A stretch of DNA of 64,000 bases, taken from assembly GCA_030834695.1 (NCBI GenBank), contig JAUQXK010000038.1, forward strand, positions 1 to 64,000, written 5' to 3'. The position numbers were made by a program, and so were the translations under genes. The notes under the pieces were generated by a model. It was not told the origin of the DNA. It made no database searches and saw only the letters and a list, made by a program, of their open reading frames with translations. Within the stretch, counting starts at the first letter, position 1; each line of letters begins with the position of its first letter. Positions 52,210 through 61,236 of the stretch are shown one piece after another. The DNA is from Desulfobacterales bacterium (GTDB lineage Bacteria > Desulfobacterota > Desulfobacteria > Desulfobacterales > SpSt-501).

Positions 52210-52451
52210 GGAACCGGGTCGCTTGAAAAGCGAAACGGTGCACGGAGAGGGGCTGGAAAAGGAAGGCGCTTCGCCGGGTCGGTCTGCTTCATATAATTTT
52301 CTCTCCTTGTGTTTCAAGTTGGAACGGGACCCCCCGCGGTCGCCCATTTTCGAATCGGTTCATGGCAATTGACAGTGCGCCGAAGGCGGTGCTAAGTTTT
52401 TCGCAAAACGGCAGGCAATTCTTATGACCGGAAACCAAGGAGAAAAAGCGT

Positions 52452-52946
52452 ATGCGCGACATCGATTTCATGGCGGTTTATGAACGCGTGATGAAGCAGA
52501 TCAAGGAGGGCGCATTCCTCACGGTCAGGGCCGGAGAGGCGCTCAACACCATGACCATCGGGTGGGCCGCGATCGGCATCGCCTGGAGAAAGCCTATCCT
52601 GATGGTGATGGTGCGGAACTCGCGGCACACTTTCGGCATCATCGAAAAGGCCGCCGACTTTACCGTCAGCGTGCCCGGCGGCGAGGCGAAAAAGGCGCTT
52701 GCGTTCTGTGGGACCAAGTCCGGACGGGACGTGGACAAGTTCAAGGAATGCGGGCTGAAGGCCGCGCCCGGCCGCCACGTCGCTTCTCCGATCATCGAGA
52801 TCCCGGGGATCCACATCGAGTGCCGCATCGTTTACAAGAACCCGATCGACCCGGCGCTTTTGACCCGCGATTATGACCCGCTCTATCCCGCGAAGGACTA
52901 TCACACTCTTTATTTCGGCGAGATTCAGGCATGCTACGAGGCCTAG
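52452..52946 (+). CDS. Flavin reductase domain protein
   Basis: This 164-residue protein is of the flavin reductase (FMN-binding split-barrel) family. It shows EGAFLTVRAGEALNTMTIGWAAIGIAWRKPILMVMVRNSRHTFGIIEKAADFTVSVP, GTKSGRDVDKFKECGL and PGIHIECRIVYK. AAGGAG precedes ATG. It may supply reduced flavin or act as an oxygen-protective reductase. It is 90 bp upstream of a zinc alcohol dehydrogenase on the same strand. Confidence 0.9.
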   Translation: MRDIDFMAVYERVMKQIKEGAFLTVRAGEALNTMTIGWAAIGIAWRKPILMVMVRNSRHTFGIIEKAADFTVSVPGGEAKKALAFCGTKSGRDVDKFKECGLKAAPGRHVASPIIEIPGIHIECRIVYKNPIDPALLTRDYDPLYPAKDYHTLYFGEIQACYEA

Positions 52947-53036
52947 CATGGCGGCGTGCGGCGGCCGAGACTCCGCGGCGCACCGGTTTGCTTGCCGGAG
53001 TGATAACGATCCTTTCGGTATTTCAGGGGGACGCGC

Positions 53037-54074
53037 ATGCGGGCATTGCGTAAGCTGAAGCGAGGAGAGGGAGAAGTCGAACTCGTTTCGGTCCCGGACC
53101 CTCAACCGGCCCGCGGCGAAGTGCGGGTGCGGGTTGAATGCGCCGGCATCTGCGGGACCGACATCCATATCCTGCACGATGCATACGGAAATCTTCAGCC
53201 GCCGGTGACGCTGGGGCATGAGTTTGCCGGTGTGGTCGCCGGGGTGGGCCCGGGAGTTCACGGCTGGAGCGACGGGGAGCGCGTCGCGGTCGAATCCCTC
53301 GCCGGTTCGTGCGGACGGTGCCGCTATTGTCAGGCGGGCGAAACCCAGTGCTGCCCGGAGCGCCGGGCGTTCGGGATATCCGCGGACGGGGCTTTCGCCG
53401 AATACGTGGCGGTGCGCGCGACGGCCCTGCACCGCCTGCCCGAAGGCGCCTCCTTCCAACAAGCCGCCATGGCGGAGCCGCTGTGCGTGGCCGTGCACGC
53501 CGTTCTGGAAAAAAGCAGCGTCCAACCGGAGGACACGGTCCTCGTCACCGGACCCGGAACGATCGGCCAGTTGGTCGCGCAGGTGGCGCGTTTATCGGGG
53601 GCTTCGGTCATCCTGGCGGGGACCTCAACGGACCGTGAACGTCTGGAACTGGCCACGGCGACCGGAACGGAGCATGCAATCTTCAGCGACCGCGAAGACC
53701 TCCCGGCTGCGGTCGGCCGCATTACGCGGGGGCGCGGCGCGGATGTGGCCTTCGAATGCGCCGGCGTCGGGGCGGCCGTTCGCAGCTGCCTGGCGGCGGT
53801 CCGCACGGGCGGCCAGGTGGTTCAGGTGGGCTTGGCGGGCCGCCCGCTCGAGATCGACTACGATCGGATCTGCCTCAAGGAGATCACCCTCTGCGGAAGC
53901 TTTACGCACAACCACCGGACCTGGCGAAAATCGGTCGCACTGCTGAGCGATCCGCGTCTGAAGCTCGACGCTCTGGTTTCCGGGGAGTTCCCGCTGGAGC
54001 AATGGCGCGCGGTCTTCGACCGATGCGAGCAGGCGCAGGGCCTGAAGTATCTGCTCAATCCCGCTTTGCGTTGA
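53037..54074 (+). CDS. Zinc-dependent medium-chain dehydrogenase
   Basis: This 345-residue MDR enzyme has the catalytic zinc ligands in CAGICGTDIH and GHEFAG, the structural zinc cysteines in SCGRCRYCQAGETQCC and a Rossmann motif VLVTGPGTIGQLVAQVA (about 170-186). It is similar to the sorbitol/threonine dehydrogenase branch acting on polyols or alcohols with NAD. The gene converges on the AOR gene (26 bp between stops), so alcohol to aldehyde to acid steps could be linked. A second, related but distinct enzyme begins at 63671. Confidence 0.9.
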   Translation: MRALRKLKRGEGEVELVSVPDPQPARGEVRVRVECAGICGTDIHILHDAYGNLQPPVTLGHEFAGVVAGVGPGVHGWSDGERVAVESLAGSCGRCRYCQAGETQCCPERRAFGISADGAFAEYVAVRATALHRLPEGASFQQAAMAEPLCVAVHAVLEKSSVQPEDTVLVTGPGTIGQLVAQVARLSGASVILAGTSTDRERLELATATGTEHAIFSDREDLPAAVGRITRGRGADVAFECAGVGAAVRSCLAAVRTGGQVVQVGLAGRPLEIDYDRICLKEITLCGSFTHNHRTWRKSVALLSDPRLKLDALVSGEFPLEQWRAVFDRCEQAQGLKYLLNPALR

Positions 54075-54099
54075 CCTTCCTCCCAAGCATCCAGCCTTT

Positions 54100-55932
54100 C
54101 TAAAGTCCCAGCCGCTGCAACGCCGCCGGCGTGGGGATTCCGTCTTCGCCCCATCCGCGGAGCTCGTAGTAATCGCTCAGCAGGCGGCCGAAAGGCGGCA
54201 GCTGGTTGGTGAGCTCCGCGCCGGTGCGGTTACGCGTCAGGAGGCGCGGCGGCAGAAAATCGTCCTTGCGGCTGATCCCCGCCCGCGTGTTGAACAGGCG
54301 TTTCAGGTTGAAGACGCGCTCGCCCACCTCCATCAACTCGGGGACCCCGACGTCGCGGCCGACGACCGCGGACAGCCAGCGGGTGACATCGCTGAGAGTC
54401 ACGGCCTTGCCGACCTGCGTGAACCGGCAGATGATGAGGCAGTCCAACGCCGTCTGCATGTTCTGCAGCTTGGCGGTGAACTCGGCCTTGCCGTCGATCT
54501 GGTAGGCGTCCTGGGGCTGATCGATGCCGATCTCGGGCGCGGTCAGGCTTAACTCATAGGGGTGGCTCCAACTGGCGTTGTGACAGGCCCCGCGGGCGGC
54601 GGTGGCGTAGTTCAGGGCATGGCTGAAGAAACGCCGGGGGTCGTGCGCCGACGGCTCGAGGCCTTTCACATGCACCACGAACTCCACGGCATTCCGGCCG
54701 AGGGCCTTGGCCATGCGATACGATCCCTCTCCCATCAACGCCCCGATGCCTTCGCGCCGGCCCATTTTTTCCACCAATGCGACTAACGCCGCGGCGTTGC
54801 CCCAGGTCGCATCGATCCCGTCCGTGTCGCTGCAGGTGAGCAATCCCTTCTCGAAGGCTTCCATGGTGAAAGCGATGGTGGCGCCCGTGGAAATAGTGTC
54901 CAGACCGTAGCGGTTGCAAAGGTCGTTGGCCTTGCAGATGGCGGCCAGGTCATCCACCAGGCACTCCCCGCCCAGGGTGCCGAGGCTCTCGTATTCGGGA
55001 CCGGCGCCGTCCAGCGGCCCATACGGGCCTTCGGCGATTTTAACGTGCCGGCCGCAGACGATGGGGCAGTTTAAGCAGGCTTTGCGGCCGGAGAGCACCG
55101 TGTCGTGCATGGCCACGCCAGTGATTTTTCCGACGCCGTCCCAGCGGCCCTGGGCCCAGTTCTTAAGAGGAAAGTTGCCGATTTTCTCATAGGTTCCGAT
55201 GCCGCCCGATGTACCGAACTTGCGGAAGGTTTCCGTGACGGTCTTGATGTGTTCCATCCGCTCCTTGACGCTGGCCTCCAGCCGAGCGGGATCGGCCAGC
55301 GGAATCTCGCGGGTGCCGAATGCCGCGATGGCTTTCAGGTTTTTGGAGCCCATTACGGCGCCCAGGCCGGTGCGGGCGGCCGTCCGCACCACGTGGCCGA
55401 TGTGGGGGATGCTCGCGATGGGGGCGAGCTTCTCGCCGGCCGGCCCGATCACGGCCACCGTTGCCTTAGCAGCCGTCCGTCCCTTGACCCAGGCCGCCGA
55501 TTCATAGGCGTCCAGTCCCCAGATGGGAGCTGCGTCACGGATTTCAGCGTGCTCGTCGTTGATCCAGAGGTAGACGGGCGCGTCGGCTCTGCCGACGACG
55601 ACCAGGCCGTCATAGCCGCACTTCTTGAAATGAACCGACCAGGACCCGCCCACGTTGCTTTCACCAAAAATACCGGTGAGCGGCGAGCGCGCCATAACGT
55701 GGTGGCGGCTGGTGGAAGGCACCCGGGTGCCGGTGAAGGGGCCGGTGAAGGCCGCCAGCATATTTGCCGGTCCGAGCGGGTCGGTGGAGGCGTCGGTTTC
55801 GTCGTAAAGAATGCGCGCCCCGATGCCGGCGCCGCCCAGGTAACGCTGCATCCATATCGAATCCGTTTCGCGCGTCTCGATGCGCCGGTGCGTCAGATCG
55901 ACGCGTAAATACCTTCCGAAATAGCCGTGCAT
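54100..55932 (-). CDS. Aldehyde:ferredoxin oxidoreductase, tungsten type
   Basis: It starts at MHGYFGRYLRVDLTHRR after AAAGGAG (seven upstream codons lack support). The 610-residue length is standard. Landmarks are the tungstopterin-binding N-terminus (YLGGAGIGARILYDE, GPFTGTRVPSTSRHHVMARSPLTG, ESNVGGSWSVHFKKCGYDGLVVVG), the [4Fe-4S] ligands in ACLNCPIVCGRH plus a late Cys (QTALDCLIICRF), and RTAARTGLGAVMGSKNLKAI. It oxidises aldehydes to acids with ferredoxin, or the reverse. A MoaD-like gene sits upstream on the same strand, as is usual for these enzymes. Confidence 0.93.
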   Translation of the reverse strand: MHGYFGRYLRVDLTHRRIETRETDSIWMQRYLGGAGIGARILYDETDASTDPLGPANMLAAFTGPFTGTRVPSTSRHHVMARSPLTGIFGESNVGGSWSVHFKKCGYDGLVVVGRADAPVYLWINDEHAEIRDAAPIWGLDAYESAAWVKGRTAAKATVAVIGPAGEKLAPIASIPHIGHVVRTAARTGLGAVMGSKNLKAIAAFGTREIPLADPARLEASVKERMEHIKTVTETFRKFGTSGGIGTYEKIGNFPLKNWAQGRWDGVGKITGVAMHDTVLSGRKACLNCPIVCGRHVKIAEGPYGPLDGAGPEYESLGTLGGECLVDDLAAICKANDLCNRYGLDTISTGATIAFTMEAFEKGLLTCSDTDGIDATWGNAAALVALVEKMGRREGIGALMGEGSYRMAKALGRNAVEFVVHVKGLEPSAHDPRRFFSHALNYATAARGACHNASWSHPYELSLTAPEIGIDQPQDAYQIDGKAEFTAKLQNMQTALDCLIICRFTQVGKAVTLSDVTRWLSAVVGRDVGVPELMEVGERVFNLKRLFNTRAGISRKDDFLPPRLLTRNRTGAELTNQLPPFGRLLSDYYELRGWGEDGIPTPAALQRLGL

Positions 55933-56009
55933 AGCCAATCTCCTTTCCAACACCTTGACATGGCTCTTAATCCAAAATAAAGCCTGAACCGATGGCGCCT
56001 TTCAGCAGT

Positions 56010-56276
56010 CTATCCGCCGGTGGCGGCCAACATGACTTTAATGATGTCCGAGTTCGCGACGGATTCTCCCAATCCGATCAGACGGCCGCCCCTGAAGAAG
56101 AGTGCGCGGGCCAGGATCGCGTCTTCGGATCGCGGACCACGGCCGGCGACGGCTTGCAGGACTTCGGCCGGCAGACGGGCAATTAGTTCCATGAGCAGGA
56201 CCGGCTCGGCGATTTCAACACGAAGGTCGCATCGGCCCAGGCTGCTGCTGAACGGCTCTGAAAATTCGAATATCAT
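56010..56276 (-). CDS. MoaD/ThiS-like sulfur carrier protein
   Basis: From ATG 56276 the product is 88 residues with a beta-grasp pattern and the diagnostic C-terminal Gly-Gly (IIKVMLAATGG), where sulfur is carried as thiocarboxylate. The loop NSDIIKVML is typical. The ribosome site (CAGG) is weak; a longer frame to 56393 exists but does not extend the fold. It is 77 bp upstream of the AOR gene and probably supplies a variant tungstopterin dithiolene sulfur. Confidence 0.8.
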   Translation of the reverse strand: MIFEFSEPFSSSLGRCDLRVEIAEPVLLMELIARLPAEVLQAVAGRGPRSEDAILARALFFRGGRLIGLGESVANSDIIKVMLAATGG

Positions 56277-56814
56277 GGCCGGACCTGAAACAATTCTATC
56301 GATGAGCGCAGAGGCGGTGCGCGGTCCAATCTTCGCGTTTGATCCTGCTGCGTTCCGCGTGCAGCAGGCGGGCGGCCTCATGCCGCTGCGCATTCAAAAA
56401 ATGAGCCACAAGCAGCATCGGGACGCGTTATGCGGCGGATGGCCCGCCGGAAAGCCGGCCGGTCGGCCGGCTGACCTTCGCGATAGCCGGGCCAATTCTC
56501 AACGTCTTTTCTTCAGTCGATTTTAACTTAAATCAGCCGGTTGCCGGCTCTGCCGCGGCGCGCTCGCCGTCATGATCGTTTCCGGGTTGTCCTAGGAATT
56601 TCTGTCATATCTCGTAAGTTTATTCCTTTGCGGTGATTCATGTTTAAGCATAAGGGATTCGTTCGATTTTAGAACATTTGTCCTAAATCGAAACACTCCT
56701 TCAGCCTTATTCCGAACGGGTTTATTCCCGGATTCAGCGGCACCCGGTGTTTAACTATATATTAAAATTGGTGATTCCAATATCCCCAAAAAGCCGGATC
56801 AAACTTCGGCGGCA
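56277..56814. other. Intergenic region between divergent operons
   Basis: This stretch separates the minus-strand MoaD-AOR pair from the plus-strand SDR-Liv operon and should contain the promoter of each. Except for GC-rich debris near 56440-56530 (repeated GCCGG words) I see no gene. Confidence 0.5.
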
Positions 56815-56830
56815 TGGCACTTGGATTGCA
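56815..56830 (+). promoter_or_regulatory. Sigma-54 promoter of the SDR-ADH-Liv operon
   Basis: TGGCAC at 56815-56820, a five-base spacer, then TTGCA at 56826-56830 matches the -24/-12 consensus (TGGCAC-N5-TTGC) exactly. It lies about 160 bases before the SDR start. Use of such a promoter would require an enhancer-binding activator, not seen in the window. Confidence 0.75.
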
Positions 56831-56991
56831 GAAGGAACCGCAATTGTCTCAGGCATATCTGCGCTCGGGTGGGGGTGATATCCTGCCTTTATTTTTTCGT
56901 CTTTTCCGATACTGGGCCGCACGGGTTCATCGCGGCCGCGTGAAAACCGACGAACGTCTTCCGCAATTGGACTCTTTAAGGAGCTGCGACA

Positions 56992-57765
56992 ATGGAGAAT
57001 GGTTTTAAACAATTTTCGCTGAAGGGCAAAGTCAGCCTGGTGACCGGCGGGGCGAGAGGCATCGGGTTGGGGATCGCCAGAGCCCTGGCCGGGGCCGGCG
57101 CGGACGTAATGATCGCATCCCGGACCGAAGCCCAATTGAAGGCGGCCGCCGCATCCATTTACGAAGCCTGCGGCCGCAACGTCGGCACGTTCTGCACGGA
57201 TGTCAGCGACCTGTCCGGCCATGCCGCCATGGTCGAAGCAACCCTGCAGCGGTTCGGCCGCATCGACGTCCTGGTGAACAATGCCGGGTCCAACATTCGC
57301 AAGCCCTTTCTGGAGGTCGACGAGGCGGACTACGACACGATCATGCAGATCCAGCTCAAATCGGTCTTCTTCCTGAGCCAGCGAGTGGCCAAGATCTTGA
57401 AGGCGGCTGGCGGCGGCAAACTGATCAACGTAAGCTCCCTCACCAGCCAAATCGGTGTCCCCAACATATCGATTTACGGAGCGGCGAAGGGCGGCGTGTT
57501 CTCTTTGACCAAAAGCCTGGCGCTGGAGCTGGCCCCCTATCACATCAATGTCAACGCCGTTGCGCCCGGCTACGTTCGGACCGCCATGACCGAGGCGGCC
57601 TTCAGCGATCCCAAGCGCCTGGAGTGGATGCTGTCGCGGATCCCGCTCGGTCGTTTCGGCCAGCCCGAGGACATCGCTAATGCGGTCTTGTATCTGGCCT
57701 CGCCGGCCGCTGACTATCTGACCGGCGAGGTGATTGTCATCGACGGGGGCTGGCTTTCGGCCTGA
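56992..57765 (+). CDS. SDR family oxidoreductase
   Basis: This 257-residue classical short-chain dehydrogenase has the cofactor motif TGGARGIG at 18-25, NNAG at 96-99, and the catalytic Ser near 149, Tyr162 and Lys166 (IYGAAKGG). The C-terminus DYLTGEVIVIDGGWLSA is standard. It resembles gluconate 5-dehydrogenase/FabG-like members, reducing or oxidising a ketone/alcohol with NAD(P). First gene of an operon led by a sigma-54 promoter; 36 bp upstream of the iron alcohol dehydrogenase. Confidence 0.92.
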   Translation: MENGFKQFSLKGKVSLVTGGARGIGLGIARALAGAGADVMIASRTEAQLKAAAASIYEACGRNVGTFCTDVSDLSGHAAMVEATLQRFGRIDVLVNNAGSNIRKPFLEVDEADYDTIMQIQLKSVFFLSQRVAKILKAAGGGKLINVSSLTSQIGVPNISIYGAAKGGVFSLTKSLALELAPYHINVNAVAPGYVRTAMTEAAFSDPKRLEWMLSRIPLGRFGQPEDIANAVLYLASPAADYLTGEVIVIDGGWLSA

Positions 57766-57801
57766 ACCCGAGCGATCGGCTCTTTTTATAGGAGGCATCT
57801 G

Positions 57802-58995
57802 ATGATTTCCTTTGACAACCCCGGATTGAGCACTCTCACCACGCCGCGGCAGGTCATGCTGGGGGACGGTGCGGCTGCCAAGCTGGCCGATCTCCTGAAA
57901 GGCTGGCAGGTTCAGCCCGGCCGGGTGCTGCTCGTGGCCGACCGCGAAGTCGCCAAGCTCGGCCTCATCGATGCCGTCAAAGGCCCGCTGGCGGCCGGCG
58001 GGTATGAAGCCGGCGTCTTCGATGCCATCGTCGGCGAGCCCCTGCTCGAGACCGCCGTCGAGCTGACCCGCTTTGCGCGCGAGCAGGCCTGCGGGGCGGT
58101 GATCGGCGTGGGCGGCGGCAGCGCCATGGACATGGCCAAGCTGGCCGCGGCCCTGGCCGCCAATTCCGGCGAGGTCAAGGACTACCTGGGCATTGTGACG
58201 TTCCCCCGGCCGCCGTTGCCGCTGGCCCTGGTGCCGACCACCGCCGGCACCGGCGCCGAGGCCACCAGCGTGTCCATGCTTTCCGTCGAAGGCCGCAAGG
58301 CCATCGTCTTGAGCCCGCAGCTCATTCCGCTCGCCGCGGTGCTGGACCCGGTCCTGACCCGCAGCCTGCCGCCCCGGGTGACGGCTGCCACCGGCCTGGA
58401 TGCGCTCAGTCACGCCTGCGAAGCCTACATGTCCGTCCGGGCGACCCCTTTCACCGACAGCTATGCCCTGACCGCCACCGGGATCATCGCCCGCTGGCTC
58501 AAGCCGGCTTACGACGACGGCACGAACATGGAGGCGCGCCGGGCCATGCTCTTCGCAGCCTACCTCGGCGGGGTCTGCCTGAATGCCGGCGTGGTGGTGG
58601 GGCACTCCGTGGCCTACACCATCGCCAACCGCACGCGCACGCCCCACGGCATCTCCTGCACCATGGCGCTGCCCTACACCATTCTTTTCAACCGCGCGGC
58701 CCGGCCCGAGCGGCTGAAGGCCCTGGCCGAGGTGGCGCTGCAGTCCCCGGCCGCCACGGCCGTGGATCTGGCGCTGTGGGTCGATGAGCTCAATGCGGTC
58801 CTGGGCATGCCCCGATCCCTCAACGAGATCGGCATTCCTGCGGCCGGCTTGGATGAAATGGTGGAGGAATGTCTCAAACGCTATCCGCGCCCCACCAATC
58901 CGGTCGAGTTGAACCGCGAGCGGCTCAAGCCGCTCTATGAAGCCATGCATGCGGGCGATGTCCGGGGGTTTGCCCGAACGTGCGGTAATGGTTGA
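57802..58995 (+). CDS. Iron-containing alcohol dehydrogenase
   Basis: This 397-residue group III alcohol dehydrogenase has a GGAGG site. The NAD-binding GVGGGSAMDMAKLAA and PTTAGTGAEATSVSML motifs are present. The metal site is visible as the Asp/His set of LDALSHACEAYM, the VVVGHSVAYTIANRTRTPHG stretch and its following helix. It converts an alcohol to an aldehyde (or the reverse). With the SDR and Liv-type transporter in one operon it likely handles the imported compound. Confidence 0.92.
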   Translation: MISFDNPGLSTLTTPRQVMLGDGAAAKLADLLKGWQVQPGRVLLVADREVAKLGLIDAVKGPLAAGGYEAGVFDAIVGEPLLETAVELTRFAREQACGAVIGVGGGSAMDMAKLAAALAANSGEVKDYLGIVTFPRPPLPLALVPTTAGTGAEATSVSMLSVEGRKAIVLSPQLIPLAAVLDPVLTRSLPPRVTAATGLDALSHACEAYMSVRATPFTDSYALTATGIIARWLKPAYDDGTNMEARRAMLFAAYLGGVCLNAGVVVGHSVAYTIANRTRTPHGISCTMALPYTILFNRAARPERLKALAEVALQSPAATAVDLALWVDELNAVLGMPRSLNEIGIPAAGLDEMVEECLKRYPRPTNPVELNRERLKPLYEAMHAGDVRGFARTCGNG

Positions 58996-59031
58996 AGCGT
59001 CGCAAGAACATTAACCCAAAGGAGGCATCTG

Positions 59032-60240
59032 ATGAAAAAACCGTCTTGGACCCTGTGGCTTGTGACCACCCTGCTGATGTTGACGATAGCCGGACCGGCC
59101 GCTGCTAAAGATCTGCAGATCGGGGCGTTGTACCCGCGCTCCGGCAGCCTGGCCCTGCTGGGCGAGGAGAGCTGGCGCGGCGCCGAGATCGCCCGTCTGG
59201 AGGCCAACAAGAAAGGCGGCGTCGGCGGAGACCAGGTCGTGTTCGTGAACGCCGACGGCCACGACGTCGCCGCGGCGCGCGCCGAAGCCGAGCGCCTGAT
59301 CGAGCAGAGCAAGGTCGGCCTCATCCTCGGCTCCTACGCCAGTTCCCGCAGCATGGCGGCCACGGAGGTCGCGGCCCGCAAGAACGCCGTGTACTTCGAA
59401 CTCGGCGCCATCGCCAACTCCATCACCGAGCGCGGCTACCAGACCGTTTACCGCACCTGCGCCACGGCTTTCAACTTCAGCAAATCCCAGTCCAAATTCA
59501 TCGCCGAATGGCTGGCCCCGCAGCTGAATAAAAAACCGTCGGAGGTGAAGGTCTCGATCGCGCACGAGGACTCCGATTACGGCACCTCGGTGGCGGACAG
59601 CTTCAAGAATGCTGCCAAGGAGTTCGGCATCCAGGTGGTCTCGGTGGAACCCTACGCAGCCAATACCTCGGATCTGTCGCCGGTCATCTTCCGTCTCAAG
59701 AAGGCCGCACCGGACATCGTCATCGCAGTCTCTTATGCCCAGGACGCCATCCTGCTCTCGCGCCAAGCCGCCGAGCTCAAGCTGGGCATCCCGCTCTTCG
59801 GCACGGGCGGCGGCCACAGCCTCAAGAGCTTCCAGGAGGCGCTCGGCGACAAGGTCGAAGGCGTGCTCAACGTCGATTTCACCCAGTACGAAGTGAGCAG
59901 CGCCTTCACCCCGGGCTTGAAGGAGTTCGTCGCCCTGTACAGGGAAACCTTCAAGGAAGATCCCAAGTCCGGCCACTCCCTGGCGAACTACATGGGCACC
60001 AAGGCGCTGTTTGACATCCTCGCCAAGACCAAGGGCAGCGTCGAAGCGGACGCGTTCCGCAAGGCCGCCTTGGCCATGGATGTCCCGGAGGGCGCCACCA
60101 GCACGGGCTGGGGGGTCAAGTTCGGCGAAAACGGCCAGAATCAGCGGGCCAATCCCTTCATCATGCAGTGGCGCAACGGCAAGCTGATGACCGTCTGGCC
60201 GAAGGCCGCCGCTCTCATGGACCCGGTGCTGCCCAAGTAG
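59032..60240 (+). CDS. Branched-chain amino acid-type ABC transporter substrate-binding protein
   Basis: This 402-residue protein begins with a Sec signal peptide cleaved near AAA-KD (residue about 24), followed by a type I periplasmic binding fold of the LivK/Peripla_BP_6 family (LQIGALYPRSGSLALLGEESWRGAEIARLEAN, GLILGSYASSRSMAATEVAARKNAVYFE, TSDLSPVIFRLKKAAPDIVIAVSYAQDAILLSRQ). AAAGGAGG precedes ATG. Ligands of this family range from leucine to aromatic acids and amides; specificity is not readable here. A strong hairpin separates it from the permease genes. Confidence 0.93.
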   Translation: MKKPSWTLWLVTTLLMLTIAGPAAAKDLQIGALYPRSGSLALLGEESWRGAEIARLEANKKGGVGGDQVVFVNADGHDVAAARAEAERLIEQSKVGLILGSYASSRSMAATEVAARKNAVYFELGAIANSITERGYQTVYRTCATAFNFSKSQSKFIAEWLAPQLNKKPSEVKVSIAHEDSDYGTSVADSFKNAAKEFGIQVVSVEPYAANTSDLSPVIFRLKKAAPDIVIAVSYAQDAILLSRQAAELKLGIPLFGTGGGHSLKSFQEALGDKVEGVLNVDFTQYEVSSAFTPGLKEFVALYRETFKEDPKSGHSLANYMGTKALFDILAKTKGSVEADAFRKAALAMDVPEGATSTGWGVKFGENGQNQRANPFIMQWRNGKLMTVWPKAAALMDPVLPK

Positions 60241-60258
60241 GCGCACCGTGACCATCCC

Positions 60259-60296
60259 GGCCGGGCGGCAGGGCTTCTTCGCGAGGCCGCCCGGCC
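60259..60296 (+). terminator. Strong GC hairpin between livK-like and livH-like genes
   Basis: An 11-bp perfect stem GGCCGGGCGGC/GCCGCCCGGCC without a T-run. Position right after the binding-protein gene suggests mRNA stabilisation or partial attenuation, giving excess binding protein. Confidence 0.7.
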
Positions 60297-60348
60297 ATTG
60301 TTCTATTTTCGTGCAACCGGCGGGGGACGCCAGGAGGCGGGGGCATCG

Positions 60349-61236
60349 ATGGAACTGATCATCCAGGTGCTGGTGTCCGGATTGCTGATCGGCGGCGTGT
60401 ACGCGTTGATCAGCGTCGGGCTGAACTTGATCTTCGGCGTGGTGCGCATCATCAACTTCGCCCACGGCGAAGTGTTGATGCTGGCCATGTACGCGGCCTT
60501 CTGGCTGAACAAGCTCTTCGGAATGGATCCCTATGTCTCAGCCCTGCTGGTTCTGCCGGCGCTGTTCCTGTTCGGGGTGCTGCTGCAGCGGGTGATCGTA
60601 CAGCCGATCCAAGAAGCCTCCGCCAACATGCAGATCTTCGCCACCGTGGCCCTTTCGCTGATCCTGCAGAACCTGGCGCTCATTTTCTGGAAGGGCGATT
60701 TCCGCACGGTTCAGACCTCTTACGCCATGTCCACGCTGGAGGTCATGAACATCATCATCAGCGTGCCGCGCCTGATCGCCTTTCTGGTGGCGCTGGCGTC
60801 CATCCTGCTGCTTTACGGCTTCCTGAAGCACACCTTCCTCGGCAAGGCTCTGCGCGCCATCGTCGAGGACAACACCGTGGCCCGCCTGATGGGCATCAAG
60901 GTGGATCGCCTCTATCTCCTGGCCTTCGGTTTGGGGGCGGCCTTCACCGCCTTGGGCGGCATCTTGCTGATTCCGTTTTCATCGGTTTACCCGATGGTGG
61001 GGGGGCCTTTCACCCTGATCGCCTTCATCGTGGTCGTACTGGGTGGCCTGGGCAGCATGAGCGGCACGTTCCTGGGAGGGCTGTTCATCGGCGTGGTGGA
61101 ATCCTTCGGCGGAACCTATGTCTCGCCGGCCTTGAAGGAGGCGATTTACTTCGGCATCTTCATCCTGGTCCTGCTGGTCAGGCCCCAGGGGCTCTTCGGC
61201 AAAGGCAAGGGCACAGAGGAGATCGGGCTAAAGTGA
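60349..61236 (+). CDS. Branched-chain-type ABC transporter permease (LivH)
   Basis: This 295-residue inner-membrane protein starts at MELIIQVLVSGLLIGGVYALISVGLNLIFG (the frame opens 17 codons earlier without a ribosome site). LivH landmarks are RIINFAHGEVLMLAMYAAFWL, ALRAIVEDNTVARLMGIKVDRLYLLAFGLGAAF and VLGGLGSMSGTFLGGLFIG. Its stop overlaps the GTG start of the second permease, so the two are translationally coupled. Confidence 0.92.
   Translation: MELIIQVLVSGLLIGGVYALISVGLNLIFGVVRIINFAHGEVLMLAMYAAFWLNKLFGMDPYVSALLVLPALFLFGVLLQRVIVQPIQEASANMQIFATVALSLILQNLALIFWKGDFRTVQTSYAMSTLEVMNIIISVPRLIAFLVALASILLLYGFLKHTFLGKALRAIVEDNTVARLMGIKVDRLYLLAFGLGAAFTALGGILLIPFSSVYPMVGGPFTLIAFIVVVLGGLGSMSGTFLGGLFIGVVESFGGTYVSPALKEAIYFGIFILVLLVRPQGLFGKGKGTEEIGLK

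Noticed and set aside
56755-58950. 731-codon minus-strand frame
   Set aside because: It is the long GC-rich antisense shadow of the SDR and iron-ADH genes; it has a His/Gln/Arg-rich repetitive composition and no recognisable domain.
59011-60465. 484-codon minus-strand frame
   Set aside because: Antisense shadow of the LivK-like gene in high-GC DNA; no ribosome site, no domain, overlaps genes with full motifs.
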